DNA of 64,000 bases from Symbiodinium natans (GCA_905221605.1 CAJNDS010001336.1:294473-358472), one strand, 5' to 3'. Counted from the stretch's first letter, positions 7,240-19,140 are shown. Program-made: numbers and translations. The notes: generated by a model not told the origin, from the letters alone.

Positions 7240-9480
7240 AAACACCCCAAGACCCTAAACCCCTAACCCCTAAACCCCAAACCCTAAACCCTAAACCCTA
7301 AACCCTAAACCCTAAACCCGAAAGCCCTAGTCCCTGAACCCGTACGTGCCCCTCCCCATCCCGTGCGACCTTGGCTTCTCGAGGCCTTGAACTCTTGGGG
7401 GGCTGAGGGCTTAGTGTTTACGGGACTGGGGGTTTAGGATTCTAAGGTTTCAGGCCCTAAGCCCTGAACCCTAAACCCCCTGGGGTTTAGGGCCAAAAAC
7501 CCTAAACCCCAAACCCTGAACCCTGAACCCTAAAACCCTAAACCCTAAACCCTAAACCCTAACCCCCCTAAGGTTTAGGGCTCAGGATGAGCTTCGTTTT
7601 TTGTCCTGCAGGAGCTGGCCGCGGACGCGGGTAGCCATGCAGCCCACCCGAAACGCGCACCGCACTCCAAACAGTCATACACGAGGGGCCCAAATAAATG
7701 GAATTTTGGGGGTTTAGGGTCTAGGGTTTAGGGCTTAGGGTTGAATTAGGGTTTAGGGTTTACGTTTAGGTTTAGGGTTCATACCGTAATGATTAGAAGA
7801 GAGCTTTTCGGGGGGGGGGGGGGGGGCGGTGGGTCATAAGAAGCATAAGTATCTAGGGACCATAAGGGAATACTCTTCGTACTTCTTTCGACCCCCATAT
7901 TGAGAACCTGAAGCCTGAACTCAAAGTAAGATGTAGGGTCCCGACGTCGGTTTTTTGTTTTTTGATTAGGGTTGAGGGTTCAGGGTTTGGGTTTAGGGTT
8001 TAGGCTTCGGGGGTTAGAGTTGAGGGTTTAAGGGAGGGGTCCAGTTCAGGAATACCTAGGGAACTTTCGGGAGCTTCTGGAGCCTTTTGGGGGGGTACTA
8101 AACCCTAAACCCTAAACCCTAAACCCTAAACCCTAAACCCTAAACCCTAAACCCTAAACCCTAAACCCTAAACCCGGGAACCTGGGGCTGCATGCCCCCC
8201 TTGAACCCCGCCTCCCTCAGGAACCCTGAAACCTCAACCCACCCAACACCCTTGAAACCTGAAACCCTGAGCCCTGAGCCTTAAACCCCTAGCCCTAAGC
8301 CTTAAACCCGAAACCCTAAACCCTCAACCCTAAACCCACCCAAGCCCCTAAACCCTTAACCCCAAACCCTCAACCCTAAACCCTACATCCGAGCCCTGAG
8401 CCCTTACAAACTGGGGAGCTCCCAAACCATGCCCTGAAGCAGGGTTTAGGGTTTAGGGTTTAGGGTTTAGGGTATAGGGCTGAGGGTTGAGGGTTTAGGC
8501 TCAAAAGGTGCCGCGCGGGGTTGCACTCCTCGGGTGGGTCTTGTTCTATGTACAACGCAGGCGAAAGTGAAGCAACGGCTGAGGACCGGCAACCCTAAAC
8601 CCTAAACCCTAAAACCCTAAACCCTAAACCCTAAAACCCTAAACCCTAAACCCTAAACCCTACACCTTAAACCCCCCCCCCCCCGTTTCATATCAGCAAG
8701 TGTCTTTAATCACGGGACTCAAGGAGGGACCCGGAAAACGGACCTTTAGGAGCGACTTCGGGGTTCTCCAGGGGGGCTACTTAGGTTTTTTAGGGTTTAG
8801 GGTTTAGGGTTTAGGGTTTAGGGTTTAGGGTTTAGGGTTTAGGGAAAATGGTATACAAAGGGCTTATATAGGGGAATAAGCTTGAGAGTCCCTCCTTATC
8901 CCCCTTAATTTAAGGCTTCTGTCCTAAAGGCGATTTTGTAACTGCTCGACCTTATGCCCTGAGCCCCTCCAAAAAGGTGAGGCCTTAGACATCCCGGCAG
9001 AGGCTCCTGAAGCCCACGAGACAAACCATTCCTTGTCTACCCTAAGCCCTCACCCCAAACCCGAAACCCTAAACCCAAACCCGAAACCCTAAACCCTACA
9101 CCCTAAACCCTAAACCCTAAACCCTCAACCCTAAACCCGAAAGAAATGTCAGATATCCCAAGGGCGTACCGAGTCCCCACCCAAGGCTCACTGCTGTGCG
9201 CAGCCCCTTGGCCGGCGGGCCGCCGCGGCCTGCGAGGCTTTGGTTTGAGGGGTTTGGGGTTTAGGGTTTAGGGTTTAGGGTTTGGGGTTTGGGGTTTGGG
9301 GTTTAGGGTTTGCGGTTTAGGGTTTAGGGTTTGGGGTTTGGGGTTTGGTGTTTGGGGTTAGGTTTCAGGTTCATGGCTTATGTAAGGGTTCAGGGTTTAG
9401 GCGTCTAGGGATTAGGGTTTAGGAGTTGAGGGAATGCAAGGGTTTTACCTTCAAAGGGGCCTCCGAGTTTGCTAAGGGCG
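7240..9480. repeat. Dense telomere-type repeats with small unique islands
   Basis: Arrays in both orientations: CCCTAAA at 7,260-7,318, 7,505-7,565, 8,098-8,174, 8,590-8,665 and 9,055-9,140; TTTAGGG at 8,440-8,475, 8,795-8,845 and 9,250-9,330. G- and C-homopolymers occur at 7,810-7,826 and 8,672-8,684. Unique islands that could be small + exons are 7,609-7,690 (ELAADAGSHAAHPKR after CCTGCAG) and 8,510-8,560 (VALLGWVLFYVQRRRK, membrane-segment-like). Confidence 0.6.
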
Positions 9481-9529
9481 CTGCATTTTCATGTTCATTC
9501 TTGTTTCCGGCATGTGCTGTTGCCTTTAA

Positions 9530-9632
9530 ACAGTAATATACTATAATATACTATAATATACTACAATATACTACAATATACTATAATATACTACAATATA
9601 CTACAATATAATATACTACACACACACACACT

Positions 9633-9675
<43 letters not shown>
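9530..9675. repeat. 10-bp AT satellite followed by (CA)n and (TA)n
   Basis: CTATAATATA and CTACAATATA decamers repeat at 9,531-9,610, followed by a CA run and about 19 TA units. Simple-sequence DNA with no coding content. Confidence 0.85.
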
Positions 9676-10855
9676 TCGCCCCCCCTCCCAAGATCCACCC
9701 TTCGAGTGCTCGTAGTCTTGACTTTCCTGACGTCTACTGTCGGGTTAAGGTTTAAAGGTTTAGGGTTTTAAGATTTAGGCATTTAAACATAAGCCGACAA
9801 TTGCACCTAAGCCCTTCACCTGTAAAACCCAATGGGGTTAAGGTTTAAAGGTTTAGGGTTTCAGATTCAGGCACTTTAACCTAAGCCCATAGAGTTTAAA
9901 CCGCAAGGGTTTAAGGTTCAGGCATTTAAGATATGTATGAGTTGGTAGCTGAATCTTTGCTGGAAGGAGTTTTTGTCACACAACGCATTGCTTATAAGCA
10001 ATAAGTTTGCTTATAACAGGGGCCAGGGGGGGCGGGGGGGTCAGGGGTGACCCCTGAACACCCCCCACACCCTGCCCCCTTGCTGCGCTCCTGTTTTTGT
10101 TTCAAGGCTTACTTTCTTAAATAGTACCCTAGTGGTTAAGGTTGTAGGGCTTTCAAGGGCAGGGTTTAGCAATTAAGCCTCACCCCTTGACCTTTAAAAA
10201 CTCTATAGGGTTAAGGTTGACAGTTTTGTAGGTTAAGATTTAGACATTCAAACCCAAGCGGGCAATTAAAGCTTAATTCCTAACTTTTAAGCCCTATAGA
10301 GCTAAGGGCTTAGGCATTTTACGCCTAAACCCATAGAGTAAGTTGTTTTAAGGGTCTGAAGGGCGCTGAAGGTACACACGCCCAGACCTTAGATTTTTAC
10401 TAGTAAACCCTATAGGGTTTAAAGGTGCAGGGTTTAAGGTTTGAGCATGACCTATAACATTAGAAGCTTATAGCCCTATGGGGCTTGAGGCTTCAGGTAT
10501 GCCTATGTTTGTAGGGCTTGCACCCCGGGGGACGCGAGAATACTGTGAGCAAATGTCCTTTCACTACATCCTGGAATTCTCAAGATATAAACAAACCAAC
10601 CGACATTGGATAGAATTCAGGTGTTGCTTATCGGGAGATGATTGCCTGAGATATCTTAGCTATGGTATAGTTTTTAGGATAGTGTTCTGTTTTGCTTATT
10701 GGGGTGTGATGGCTTAAGATATGATAGCTACAGTGTTTAATATAATTAGAGGTCAGGTTTTGCTTACGGGGGGATGATGGGTTGAGATATGTTCGCGAAG
10801 TTATAATTTTTATGGTTGATTGCTTAAGATACTGCAAGACCTCGAGGAGATATAT
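9676..10855. other. Repeat-poor interval; nothing recognised
   Basis: Mixed-composition DNA with scattered short heptamer-like strings (for example GGTTTAGGGTTT), a C/G-rich block at 10,020-10,085, and pieces such as AACCCTATAGGGTT. ORFs here lack protein-like composition. Confidence 0.4.
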
Positions 10856-10859
10856 AGTT

Positions 10860-11960
10860 CTGGAAAAAATTGGTTTTTGGGGACAGTACAGCACATTATT
10901 GGTACCTGCAAGCAAAAAATAGGGACAGTACAGCACTTCTGCAGTCTCAAGAGGCGAAAGTGCTGTACTGTCCCTATTTTTTGCTTGCAGGTACCAATAA
11001 AGTGCCGTACTGTCCCTAAAAAACCTAAAAAACCAATCTTTTGGGAACTACCGGGGGCTCCAGGGCTGGTAGTGCTGGAAAGATTGGTTTTTTAGGTTTT
11101 TTAGGGACAGTACAGCACTTTATTGGTACCTGCAAGCAAAAAATAGGGACAGTACGGCACTTCTGCAGTCTGGAGAGGCGAAAGTGCTGTACTGTCCCTA
11201 TTTTCTCGTCCCCAGGCAAGCAAAAAATAGGGACAGTACAGCACTTCTGCAATCTGAAGAAGCGAAAGTGCTGTACTGTCCCTATTTTTTGCTTGCAGGT
11301 ACCAATAAAGTGCCGTACTGTCCCTAAAAAACCTAAAAAACCAATCTTTTGGGAACTACCGGGGGCTCCAGGGCTGGTAGTGCTGGAAAGATTGGTTTTT
11401 TAGGTTTTTTAGGGACAGTACAGCACTTTATTGGCACCTGCAAGCAAAAAATAGGGACAGTACGGCACTTCTGCAGTCTGGAGAGGCGAAGTGCTGTACT
11501 GTCCCTATTTTCTCGTCTCCAGGCAAGCAAAAAATAGGGACAGTACAGCACTTCTGCAGTCTCAAAAGGCGAAAGTGCTGTACTGTCCCTATTTTTTGCT
11601 TGCAGGTACCAATAAAGTGCCGTACTGTCCCTAAAAAACCTAAAAAACCAATCTTTTGGGAACTATCGGGGGCTCCAGGGCTGGTAGTGCTGGAAAGATT
11701 GGTTTTTTAGGTTTTTTAGGGACAGTACAGCACTTTATTGGTACCTGCAAGCAAAAAAATAGGGACAGTACGGCACTTCTGCAGTCTGGAGAGGCGAAAG
11801 TGCTGTACTGTCCCTATTTTCTCGTCCCCAGGCAAGCAAAAAATAGGGACAGTACAGCACTTCTGCAGTCTGGAGAGGCGAAAGTGCTGTACTGTCCCTA
11901 TTTTTTGCTTGCCAGGCAAGCCAAAAAATAGGGACAGTACAGCACTTCTGCGGTATGGAC
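10860..11960. repeat. Nested hairpin / tandem array built on a GTGCTGTACTGTCCCTA inverted repeat
   Basis: The 17-mer GTGCTGTACTGTCCCTA and its complement TAGGGACAGTACAGCAC alternate through the block, giving many short hairpins. A higher-order unit of about 308 bp repeats three times: the string GGGGGCTCCAGGGCTGGTAG occurs near 11,060, 11,368 and 11,675. Each unit holds a long palindrome around that string, closed by AAAGATTGGTTTTTTAGG and its complement. It looks like self-insertion of an inverted-repeat mobile element followed by tandem amplification. The ORFs in it are repeat translations. Confidence 0.85.
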
Positions 11961-12285
11961 AGGCGAAAGTCATGTTTCCATTGCTTGGGTTTCAGGCAAG
12001 CCATATTCGCATTTCGCAGACACAGAACGAAGTCGGTAACACCAGAAACGAACCACCAGATCCTGGTAGTCCATTTCTGGCATCTGCATGCACACATCGC
12101 TGTAAGAAAGAAGTATGAAACAATCGTTTTAACAGGAAAACCCTCGGTATTTGCAGCGTTTTCTGCATCTGCATGTATAAGAAAGAGTACATATATGGAG
12201 TGAGGAGATTCTGAACAGCCTTGGGGGTGGATCTTGGGGGGGGGGGCGACCATATATATATATATATATATGATTCAGCCCCGGC

Positions 12286-12333
<48 letters not shown>

Positions 12334-12350
12334 ACCCCCCCCCCCCTGTG
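11961..12350. other. Unique stretch ending in (TA)n and a C39 tract
   Basis: Unique sequence to about 12,220, containing a short imperfect duplication of TCTGCATCTGCATG-like strings, then a (TA)n run at 12,251-12,272 and a 39-base C tract at 12,289-12,327. No convincing gene. The homopolymer length in particular is unlikely to be exact. Confidence 0.5.
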
Positions 12351-12354
12351 GTGT

Positions 12355-13090
12355 GGTTGGGGGTTGGGTTTAGGGTTTTAGGGTTTTAGGGTTTAGGGTT
12401 TTTAGGGTTTTAGGGTTTAGGGTTTAGGGTTTACGGTTTAGGGTTTTAGGGTTTAGGGTTTAGGGTTTAGGGTTTAGGGTTTAGGGTTTAGGGTTTAGGG
12501 TTTAGGGTTTAGGGTTTTCCCCGCGGATGGGGTACTAAGATGATCCCCCCCCCCCCCCTGTGGTGTGGTTGGGGGTTGGTTTTAGGGTTAGGGTTTAGGG
12601 TTCAAGGTTTTAGGGTTTAGGGTTTAAGGTTTAAGACTTAAGGTTTAGGGTTTAGGGTTAGGGTTTAGGTTTTAGGGTTTAGGGTTTAGGGTTTAGGGGT
12701 TTAGGGTTTAGGGTTTAGGGTCTAGGGTTTAGGGACCGTAGAGTAGGCTTGGGGGGGGGGGGGTACCCAAGGGAACCTTGAACCAACAAATTGGAAAAGA
12801 GTGGTATCACTGGGCTGAACCCTAAACCCGAAACCCTGAACCCTGAACCCGGAACCCTGAACCCTGAACGCTAAACCCTAGACCCCAGACCCTAAACCCT
12901 AAACCCCAACTCTGAAGTTGCCTGGTGTTAGCGGGGTTAGCAGGGCTTGTGGGGTTTAGGCCAACTCTCCGAGCTCTCCCCTCCCCACACAGAAGCATTA
13001 GGGTTTGGGGGTTTAAGGTTGGGGGGTGTAGGGGGCTGGGGTTTCAGGGTTTCAGGGTTTAGGGTGTAGGGTTTAGGGTTTAGGGTTTCG
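12355..13090. repeat. Telomere-type arrays (mostly TTTAGGG)
   Basis: Imperfect TTTAGGG runs cover 12,366-12,520 and 12,580-12,735, CCCTAAA-like runs 12,818-12,908, and further TTTAGGG-like strings 13,000-13,090. The string CCCCCCTGTGGTGTGGTTGG occurs twice, near 12,341 and 12,552, each time before an array, suggesting duplication of array plus flank. Confidence 0.8.
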
Positions 13091-13091
13091 G

Positions 13092-13181
13092 GTGTCGCCT
13101 GAAGTTGGTTTCGCCTTGAACGTTCAGGTTTCCTTTTGCTCAGCTGTGACGCAGTTGGATGCTCGAATGCCTGCCTCCCCT
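13092..13181 (+). CDS. Candidate exon, unknown protein
   Basis: The + frame reads VSPEVGFALNVQVSFCSAVT, then QLDARMPASP, and meets a TAG only where the next TTTAGGG array begins. Composition is protein-like and the strand matches neighbouring candidates. No family recognised. Confidence 0.35.
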
Positions 13182-13217
13182 TAGGGTTTAGGGTTTAGGG
13201 TTTCGGGTTTAGGGTTT

Positions 13218-13289
13218 CATAAAGACAATGACAAGCCGAAAGCCAAAGATGACGGACATGATGATGATAGTGGTAAAGACAAGAAACAA
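13218..13289 (+). CDS. Candidate exon, acidic/lysine-rich
   Basis: Open + frame DNDKPKAKDDGHDDDSGKD, followed by KKQ and a canonical GTAAGAG donor at 13,290. A low-complexity charged segment, as found in linkers. No domain recognised. Confidence 0.35.
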
Positions 13290-13299
13290 GTAAGAGCGG

Positions 13300-15040
13300 C
13301 AAAGATGGGAACAGTGATAATACTATACTCCCCTTAGAACCTTAATAACAATATGTGTTTTCAATATACTCTTGGGTTGTATACAAAAAAGTCAAAAAAA
13401 ACTCCCAAGGGGGATATAGAATAATGACAATGATATACGACAACAACCAAGCGAGAGCCCTAGAACGAGAAGGGGAGAGGGCGAGGTCCCCCAAAAATCC
13501 CGTGTTTCGTGCTTCGGACCGAGAGGGCTCTAGGCCCACCTTAATGGGGTATAGGGAGGGACCCCTACAAGGGACCCTGAGTCTCCTTCCCCTATAAGCC
13601 CTATGTATACCTTCTAATGGCCCCTAAACAACCCTTAAACAGCCCTTAAATAGCCCCGAAATAGCCCCCTTAAATAGACCCTAAGGTCCCTTAGAAGGGT
13701 CCCTCCTTCAGCCCCTTGAGCCCCCCCCCCCCCCAAAAAAAAAAATAGGCCAAAGACACGCCGGGAAGGTCGCCTCCGCATCGCTGGAGGCAGCGGCGTC
13801 CCTCCTTCAGCTGCCGCTTTTTTTTTTTTTTTTGCTCCTGTGCTCTTGTTTTTGAACTTAAGTTGCCCAAAAATGGTTTTGCTCCTGTGCTCTTGTTTTT
13901 GAACTTAAGTTGCCCAAAAATGAGGGTTTAGGGTTAGGTTTTGGGGCGTTCTTTTCCTGCGTTCTGGTTTCTGAACTTGATTTTCCGAAAATGAGGGTTT
14001 AGGGCTAGGGTTTGAGGCCCCGAGTTCTGCCTTCTTAGGGGGGTGAAGTAGCTTGCGGGCTAGTCTTTAGTTAGGTACCCGCTATCCTCTTATGATATCT
14101 TTTACCGGGTTAATGGTGTGCTAAACCCTAAACGCTAAACCCGAAACCCTAAGTGCAACTACTCTAGTTCCCTACGAAGAGCCAGTAAGGACGGATGCCT
14201 TCGTGGATGGAAATGTTGAGGGGCTTTTAAGCTCTAAGTTGGGATGTTCCCCCTTCTACTAGCAGCCCTTTCTATCGGGATTTTTTTTTTGGGGGGGTAG
14301 AATCCCTATATCAAGGGCTTCTAGTTCAAGGGGGAACATGCCAAGGTTGAAGAGTTTGGGACTTGGGGGGCTCTCCAAGGCCCAAGGCCCTAAGCCCTAA
14401 CCCATGAGCCCCAAACCCGCATTACCTTTCCACAGGACCCCGAACTTCCGAGTTCCGATGTTTAGGGTTTAGGGTTTGGGGTTGAGGGTTACTTCCGATT
14501 TCCGATTTCAACTAGTTGGAGCAGCCATGGCCGCCGTGCCCAGCGTGGCCTTCCGCTGTAAGCCCGATGGTCTGTACCAAAACCAAACCAAGGCTTTGGT
14601 CAAAAACGCCCCCAACCCCGAAGCCCTCAAACCTATACTAAACCTCCAATCCCTTAAAGAAAGCCCTGAGCCCTAAGCCTTACCCCTGATAAAGGGGGTG
14701 GTCAAGGATCAAGCGAGGCCTGAAGCTTTAGACCTCTGAGGGGCTGAGCTTTGAAAGAGCAGCTGAAAGCACGTGCAGTTGGAATTTGACTTCTGATCGT
14801 CTTCAGTGCCGTCAGCCTATTAGTAATTATTCCAACTTGAGAACCCCCCCCCAAGAATATTCTTCCTGATGAAGGGAATATAGAGATTATGATTCTGACT
14901 TTTTGTGTTCCTTAGTGGGAAGGATTCTTCAGCAAATAGTAGTTATATATTCCTGCATACCACCCTCTTAAACCCAATAAGAAACACAAAAACACCCAAG
15001 AGTCTACACTCTAAACCCGAAACCCTAAACCCCAAAAAGT
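13300..15040. other. Mixed interval with MITE copies, duplications and possible exons
   Basis: Contents: an element starting CTCCCCTTAGAACCTTAATA near 13,329; a tandem duplication of about 43 bp at 13,832-13,921 (GCTCCTGTGCTCTTGTTTTT unit); a family-B MITE at 14,241-14,343; and a possible + exon near 14,506-14,560 (MAAVPSVAFRC). No gene model can be assembled. Confidence 0.4.
14241..14343. mobile_element. Family-B MITE copy 1 (GGGATGTTCCCCC ends)
   Basis: About 100 bp bounded by GGGATGTTCCCCCTT and its near-complement AAGGGGGAACAT. Internal inverted repeats pair TACTAGCAGCCCTT with AAGGGCTTCTAG. The same ends recur near 19,618, 57,756, 58,679, 59,288 and 59,783. Confidence 0.7.
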
Positions 15041-15053
15041 AACTGGAGGTCCT

Positions 15054-15125
15054 CAAACTCTCGAACTGGTTCACGAGGAGGGAGAGCGCCTGGGCCTGAC
15101 AGCATGGGCTGCAGGGCTTTTCTTG
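15054..15125 (+). CDS. Candidate exon, unknown protein
   Basis: Open + frame reading TLELVHEEGERLGLTAWAAG, then LFL: a clear amphipathic helix followed by a hydrophobic tail. A TTTAGGG array follows at once, as expected if the array is an intron. No family recognised. Confidence 0.4.
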
Positions 15126-15358
15126 GTTTAGGGTTTAGGGTTGAGGGTTGAGGGTTGAGGGTTTAGGGTTTCGGGCTTAGGGTTTGAGGTTAAGTTGGTG
15201 CGTAGGCTAGGCCCCTACTTAAGGCTTGCGGGTTTTTAGGGCTGAGTTTTTCGGGCGTAGTAGGATTTAGGGATATTCAGGGCTTTGGGTTGAGAGTGTT
15301 TTTCGTAGGTCGTTTTTATTAAAGGTCGGGTGCCCTCTGTCACGTGCCCTCTTTGCAG

Positions 15359-15466
15359 AAGGATCCCGTGCAACGTACCATGCTGGCAGTTAGCAGGATC
15401 TCGGGGGTCGGGGCTCGCGATCCTCGCATCTGTCGAATCTTGTTTTTAAAGGAAATATATGATTGA
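15359..15466 (+). CDS. Probable terminal exon of a + strand gene
   Basis: After a pyrimidine-rich acceptor (CTCTTTGCAG), the + frame runs 35 codons (DPVQRTMLAVSRISGVGARD and on) to a TGA at 15,464-15,466. It is the last + strand candidate before the coding strand switches. Family not recognised; the phase with the 15,054-15,125 exon is untested. Confidence 0.4.
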   Translation, partial: KDPVQRTMLAVSRISGVGARDPRICRILFLKEIYD

Positions 15467-16788
15467 TAAGGAGGAATCTGTTCCCCTATATAACCCCTGC
15501 GTATGATATTTCTGATGAGGAGGCATCTTCTTCCCTATAAAACCCCTGTGCAGACCCCAAACTCTGAAAAGCGTGGAACCCACCGCAAAGACCCTCACAC
15601 CTTCTGGGGGACCCTGATATGACGCGGACTCCATATGTTTCGGGTAACTTAAAGGGCTTGAGGTTAAAAGCATCCCCAAAAAAACCTTCAACGCCCTAAG
15701 TTCTCGAAATTCCTCCAAAGCTCCCCTAAGGCGTTGCCCTACATATCCGAATTGCCCACGACAACCCTAAACCCCCAACAATGCCCCAAGCCCCAAAACC
15801 CTAATCCCCTAAACCCCTAAAACTCCTAACGCTCCTAAACCCCCAAACCCTAAACACTAAACTCTAAGCGCTAACCCCTAAACCCTGAACTCGAAACCCT
15901 AAACCCTGAAACCCTAAACCCTAAACCCTAAACCCTAAACCCTAAACCCTAAAAGCAATGGGTTTGGGTAACCCTAAACCCTAAGCCCAAAACACCCCCC
16001 AAAGGTGACCCCACCTGCGGATCGTTGTCCGCCGGCGCTGGGCCTGAACATCCGGCACTCTAAGGGTAGATACATGGGCCCCTTAGTGAGGTTTAGGGTT
16101 TAGGGTTTAGGGTTTCGGGTTTAGGGTTTAGTCTAAGGGTAGTTCTGTGGGCCCTGAATATTTCCGTTAAAGAGTTCTGATGTATGGGCCCTTGTGCAGG
16201 GTATATAAGGGGTACCCTTTTAAGGGCCCGTGCAACTACCTAAGAAGCACGCAAAGGCCTCACAGGGCTCTAGGCGAAGGTTAAAGATGCTAGGGTTTTG
16301 GGTTTAGGGCTTTTAGGCTTGTGGGGTTTTGGGCTTCATTGCTTAGGGTTTTCGGGTTTTGGAGTTTGGGGCTTAGGGTTTCCGGTTTCGGGGGGGGGGG
16401 GGGGGGGTTTGATTGCGGTGTAAAGAGCCCTTCTTCTTTAATGTTCAGGATCTGTTTTCAAACATGGTTTATAAGCATTTTTACAAGAAGGTTCCACATT
16501 TATCACGAGACTTAAGCATTGGATTACACAAGCCAGCTCACAAAGGTCTATCTTTCGACTCGTTCGTTTTGGAATAACAAACACGAACCCCAAGGGCCTA
16601 ACAACCTTAGGGGTTTGGGATTTAGGAACTAGGGCTTCTACAGCCCCAAGGCCCGAAGAAGCTTTTGAAACGGAAACCCCGAAGCCCGGAACTTGCTTCA
16701 GCCTGTGAGGCTTGTCAGAGACTCACAAAGGACCAGCCAAAGCCTAAGGTTTAGGGTTTCAGGGTTCAGGGTTCAGGGTCCCCCGGGA
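15467..16788. other. Convergent inter-gene region, repe​at-rich
   Basis: It contains CCCTAAA-like runs (15,760-15,955), a TTTAGGG run (16,090-16,125), inverted strings around TAAGGGTAG and GGGCCC (16,060-16,215) and a G17 tract near 16,391. No coding segment is convincing. It lies between + exons to the left and - exons to the right. Confidence 0.5.
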
Positions 16789-17003
16789 GAAGAGATTCTC
16801 AACGAGCAGCTCGCCCAGTTGCGTGGATAGGACCGAAGCCCTAGTTCATCCGGGTTCTGGACCAGAACGATGGCCGTGGGCTGGGCGGTGTAGCCGACAC
16901 GACGCAGAACATCCGGGATACACGCTTTCGGGACCTACTGCAACGCCGCCTTGAGCTTTGAGAGGGTGATGAGGCACGACATCCACATTCCATTCCGCTG
17001 GAA
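16789..17003 (-). pseudogene. Coding-like segment with one in-frame TAG
   Basis: One - frame reads FQRNGMWMSCLITLSKLKAA, then LQ, a TAG, then VPKACIPDVLRRVGYTAQPT, AIVLVQNPDELGLRSYPRNW and on. The composition is protein-like on both sides of the TAG, in the same frame. A single substitution (GAG or CAG to TAG), a base-call error or a hidden intron could explain it. No family recognised. Confidence 0.35.
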
Positions 17004-17177
17004 TCAAAGTACTCTAAACCCAAAACCCAAAACCCTAAACCCTAAACCCCAAACCCCAAACCCTAAACCCTAAACCCTAAGGCAGCTTCAGGCATGGAGG
17101 CTTCGACCGCCTCAAAATTCTCTGCTCAGTGTCCGCCTCACTCTTTGGGCTCAACTGCGCGACACGTGCCTTTGCAC

Positions 17178-17240
17178 CTGCAAGCAGCGCCGCTGCCATT
17201 CATGGCAGGCTGCTGCCGATTCTTGGATGCGCTTGATGCA
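17178..17240 (-). CDS. Candidate exon, unknown protein
   Basis: The - frame reads CIKRIQESAAACHEWQRRCL, then Q, followed directly by GTGCAAAG, a GT donor after CAG. Helical composition; no domain recognised. Confidence 0.35.
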
Positions 17241-17399
17241 AAGTAAACGTAGAAGCATTCATCACAAACTTTCACTTGTAACTTGCGCGGGATACTTCAG
17301 GGACCTCCAATGAAAAAAAGTGTACCAAAACGACCGCGAGAGCCCAAAGCCGGAGTGAGTCCAAGCAGGCTGCGCAAGCGAACAGACAGACATTGGCAA

Positions 17400-19140
17400 G
17401 CCCCTGAACCCTAAACCCTAAACCCTGAACCCTAAACCCTTAAACTTTCGAAAGAACCCTTGGAGCCCTCTAAAGTTCTCAATCGCCCCGCTTCAGGCGT
17501 TGAGGTGGGTTGGGGGGTCTTACCCTGAGCACAAGACCTAAGTCCGAAGCCGTACTTCGCCATCCAGCCCAAGCCCCAAACCCTAAATCCAAAAACCTAC
17601 GCCATACACCCTAAACCCTAATTAATCCTAAACCCTAAACCCTAAACCCCTAAACCCCTAAACCCCTGAACCCTAAACCCGAAACCCTAATCCTAAACCC
17701 TAAGCCGGGGCAGACAAACAAACAGCCCAAAGTCTACAGCCAATGTTAACCATTCCCAACACATTAGGATTGGGGTTGGAATACGTGGTGCAGGGGAGCT
17801 GTGCAGGTGGGTTTCACATTCGGGAGCACCCAATTATAACCGTACTTAGAGCCCAACTAGAACCCCATTAGGGCACTTAAGGGGCTAATCAGTGGTTTTC
17901 ACTACACTTATGTACATATAATACCTTACTTACAATTCTGGCCTTTCTGGGATGACCTAGGGCAGGTGCACATATGCGGGCCGAAAGCCCCTTCTAAAGA
18001 CGCCGAGCCGCCGCGGGGAAAGCGCTTCTCGAAGTCTCTGGATAGCTCCTGCTCAACCCAAAGAGGCCCTAAACCCTAAACCCTAAACCCTAAACCCTAA
18101 ACCCTAAACCCTAAACCCCAAACCCTTCATACCGTAAACCCTGAGCTGAGAGCTTTTTGGGGTGAGTTCCGCCTTCGGGGGCCTTCAGCTGAAGCCCTCT
18201 GCCTCCTACCGGTAGGTCTTCCCTAAGCCCGCTGGTCCAACGTAAATACAAATAAGTAGCGAATCTCTAAATAGTTCGTATGTAATAATATGGATACATG
18301 AAGAAAATGGCACATATATATATATATACATATATAATATATGTATGTATATGTATAAATTATATGTCCCTGTGTATATATATATATATTTGTGTGCACA
18401 GACTTTTTTCTGTATACACATGTATACACCTCTCTCTCTCTCTCTCTGGGTCCCCCCGCATTCGCGGGTGCCCAGTGCAGGCGCCGCGACTCCTTGGGCG
18501 ATGGAGGAAAAGATGAAGATGATCGTCCAGGGTAGGGTTTAGGGTCTAGAGGGTTTAGAGTTTAGGGTTTAGGGTTGAGGAACTAGGGTGTAGGGTGTAG
18601 GGTGTTGGGTTTAGGGTTTGGGGTTTAGGAAAGGACTTTGCAGGTTCTGCGCTTGCGTTCCCCAGTAGCCAAGGAGAAACTAGGGTGCCCTATCCCCTAA
18701 GGTGGGCCCGAACCCTATAGACCCTGAAGACCTTTATACCCAAAAACCCGCCCCATTAGCCCTATACACCCCAGAAAACCTCTCCTATTGACCCTACAAC
18801 CCCCCTGTAAAGCCCAACACAAACCCCACATACGCCTCAACATGACGGAGTTTTTGGGACTTCCAATAAACCCGATATAATCCCCACCAACCCACAAGCT
18901 CTACATAAACCCTGTAAACTCTATGTAAATATACACCCTACACGTCCCAAAAATCCACAAAGCCCTTTAAAGCCTCAACCCACATAAGCCCAAAGATTGG
19001 GACTTCAGGGGACCTCGTGGCGTTCAACTGCTTCGGGTTTCCCTAAACCCGAAACCCTAAACCCTAAACCCTAAACTCGAAACCCGGAACCCTAAACCCT
19101 ACACCCTACACCCTAAACCTTATCATCCTAAGACTTCGTA
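17400..19140. other. Repeat-rich interval with partial family-A MITE
   Basis: CCCTAAA-like arrays lie at 17,405-17,445, 17,600-17,700 and 18,067-18,120. A family-A-like core without clear ends lies at about 17,828-17,912. TA/TG microsatellites cover 18,300-18,425 and a (TC)n run 18,430-18,448. The remainder (18,700-19,000) is CCTATA/CCCTAA-type low-complexity DNA. No exon could be supported. Confidence 0.5.

Noticed and set aside
11041-11960. CRISPR-like array
   Set aside because: The repeats are hairpin elements with no unique spacers of constant length, no leader and no cas genes, in a eukaryotic context.
10820-12253. Multiple ORFs of 60-172 codons in the hairpin array
   Set aside because: All are repeat translations in several frames and both strands; no protein signature.
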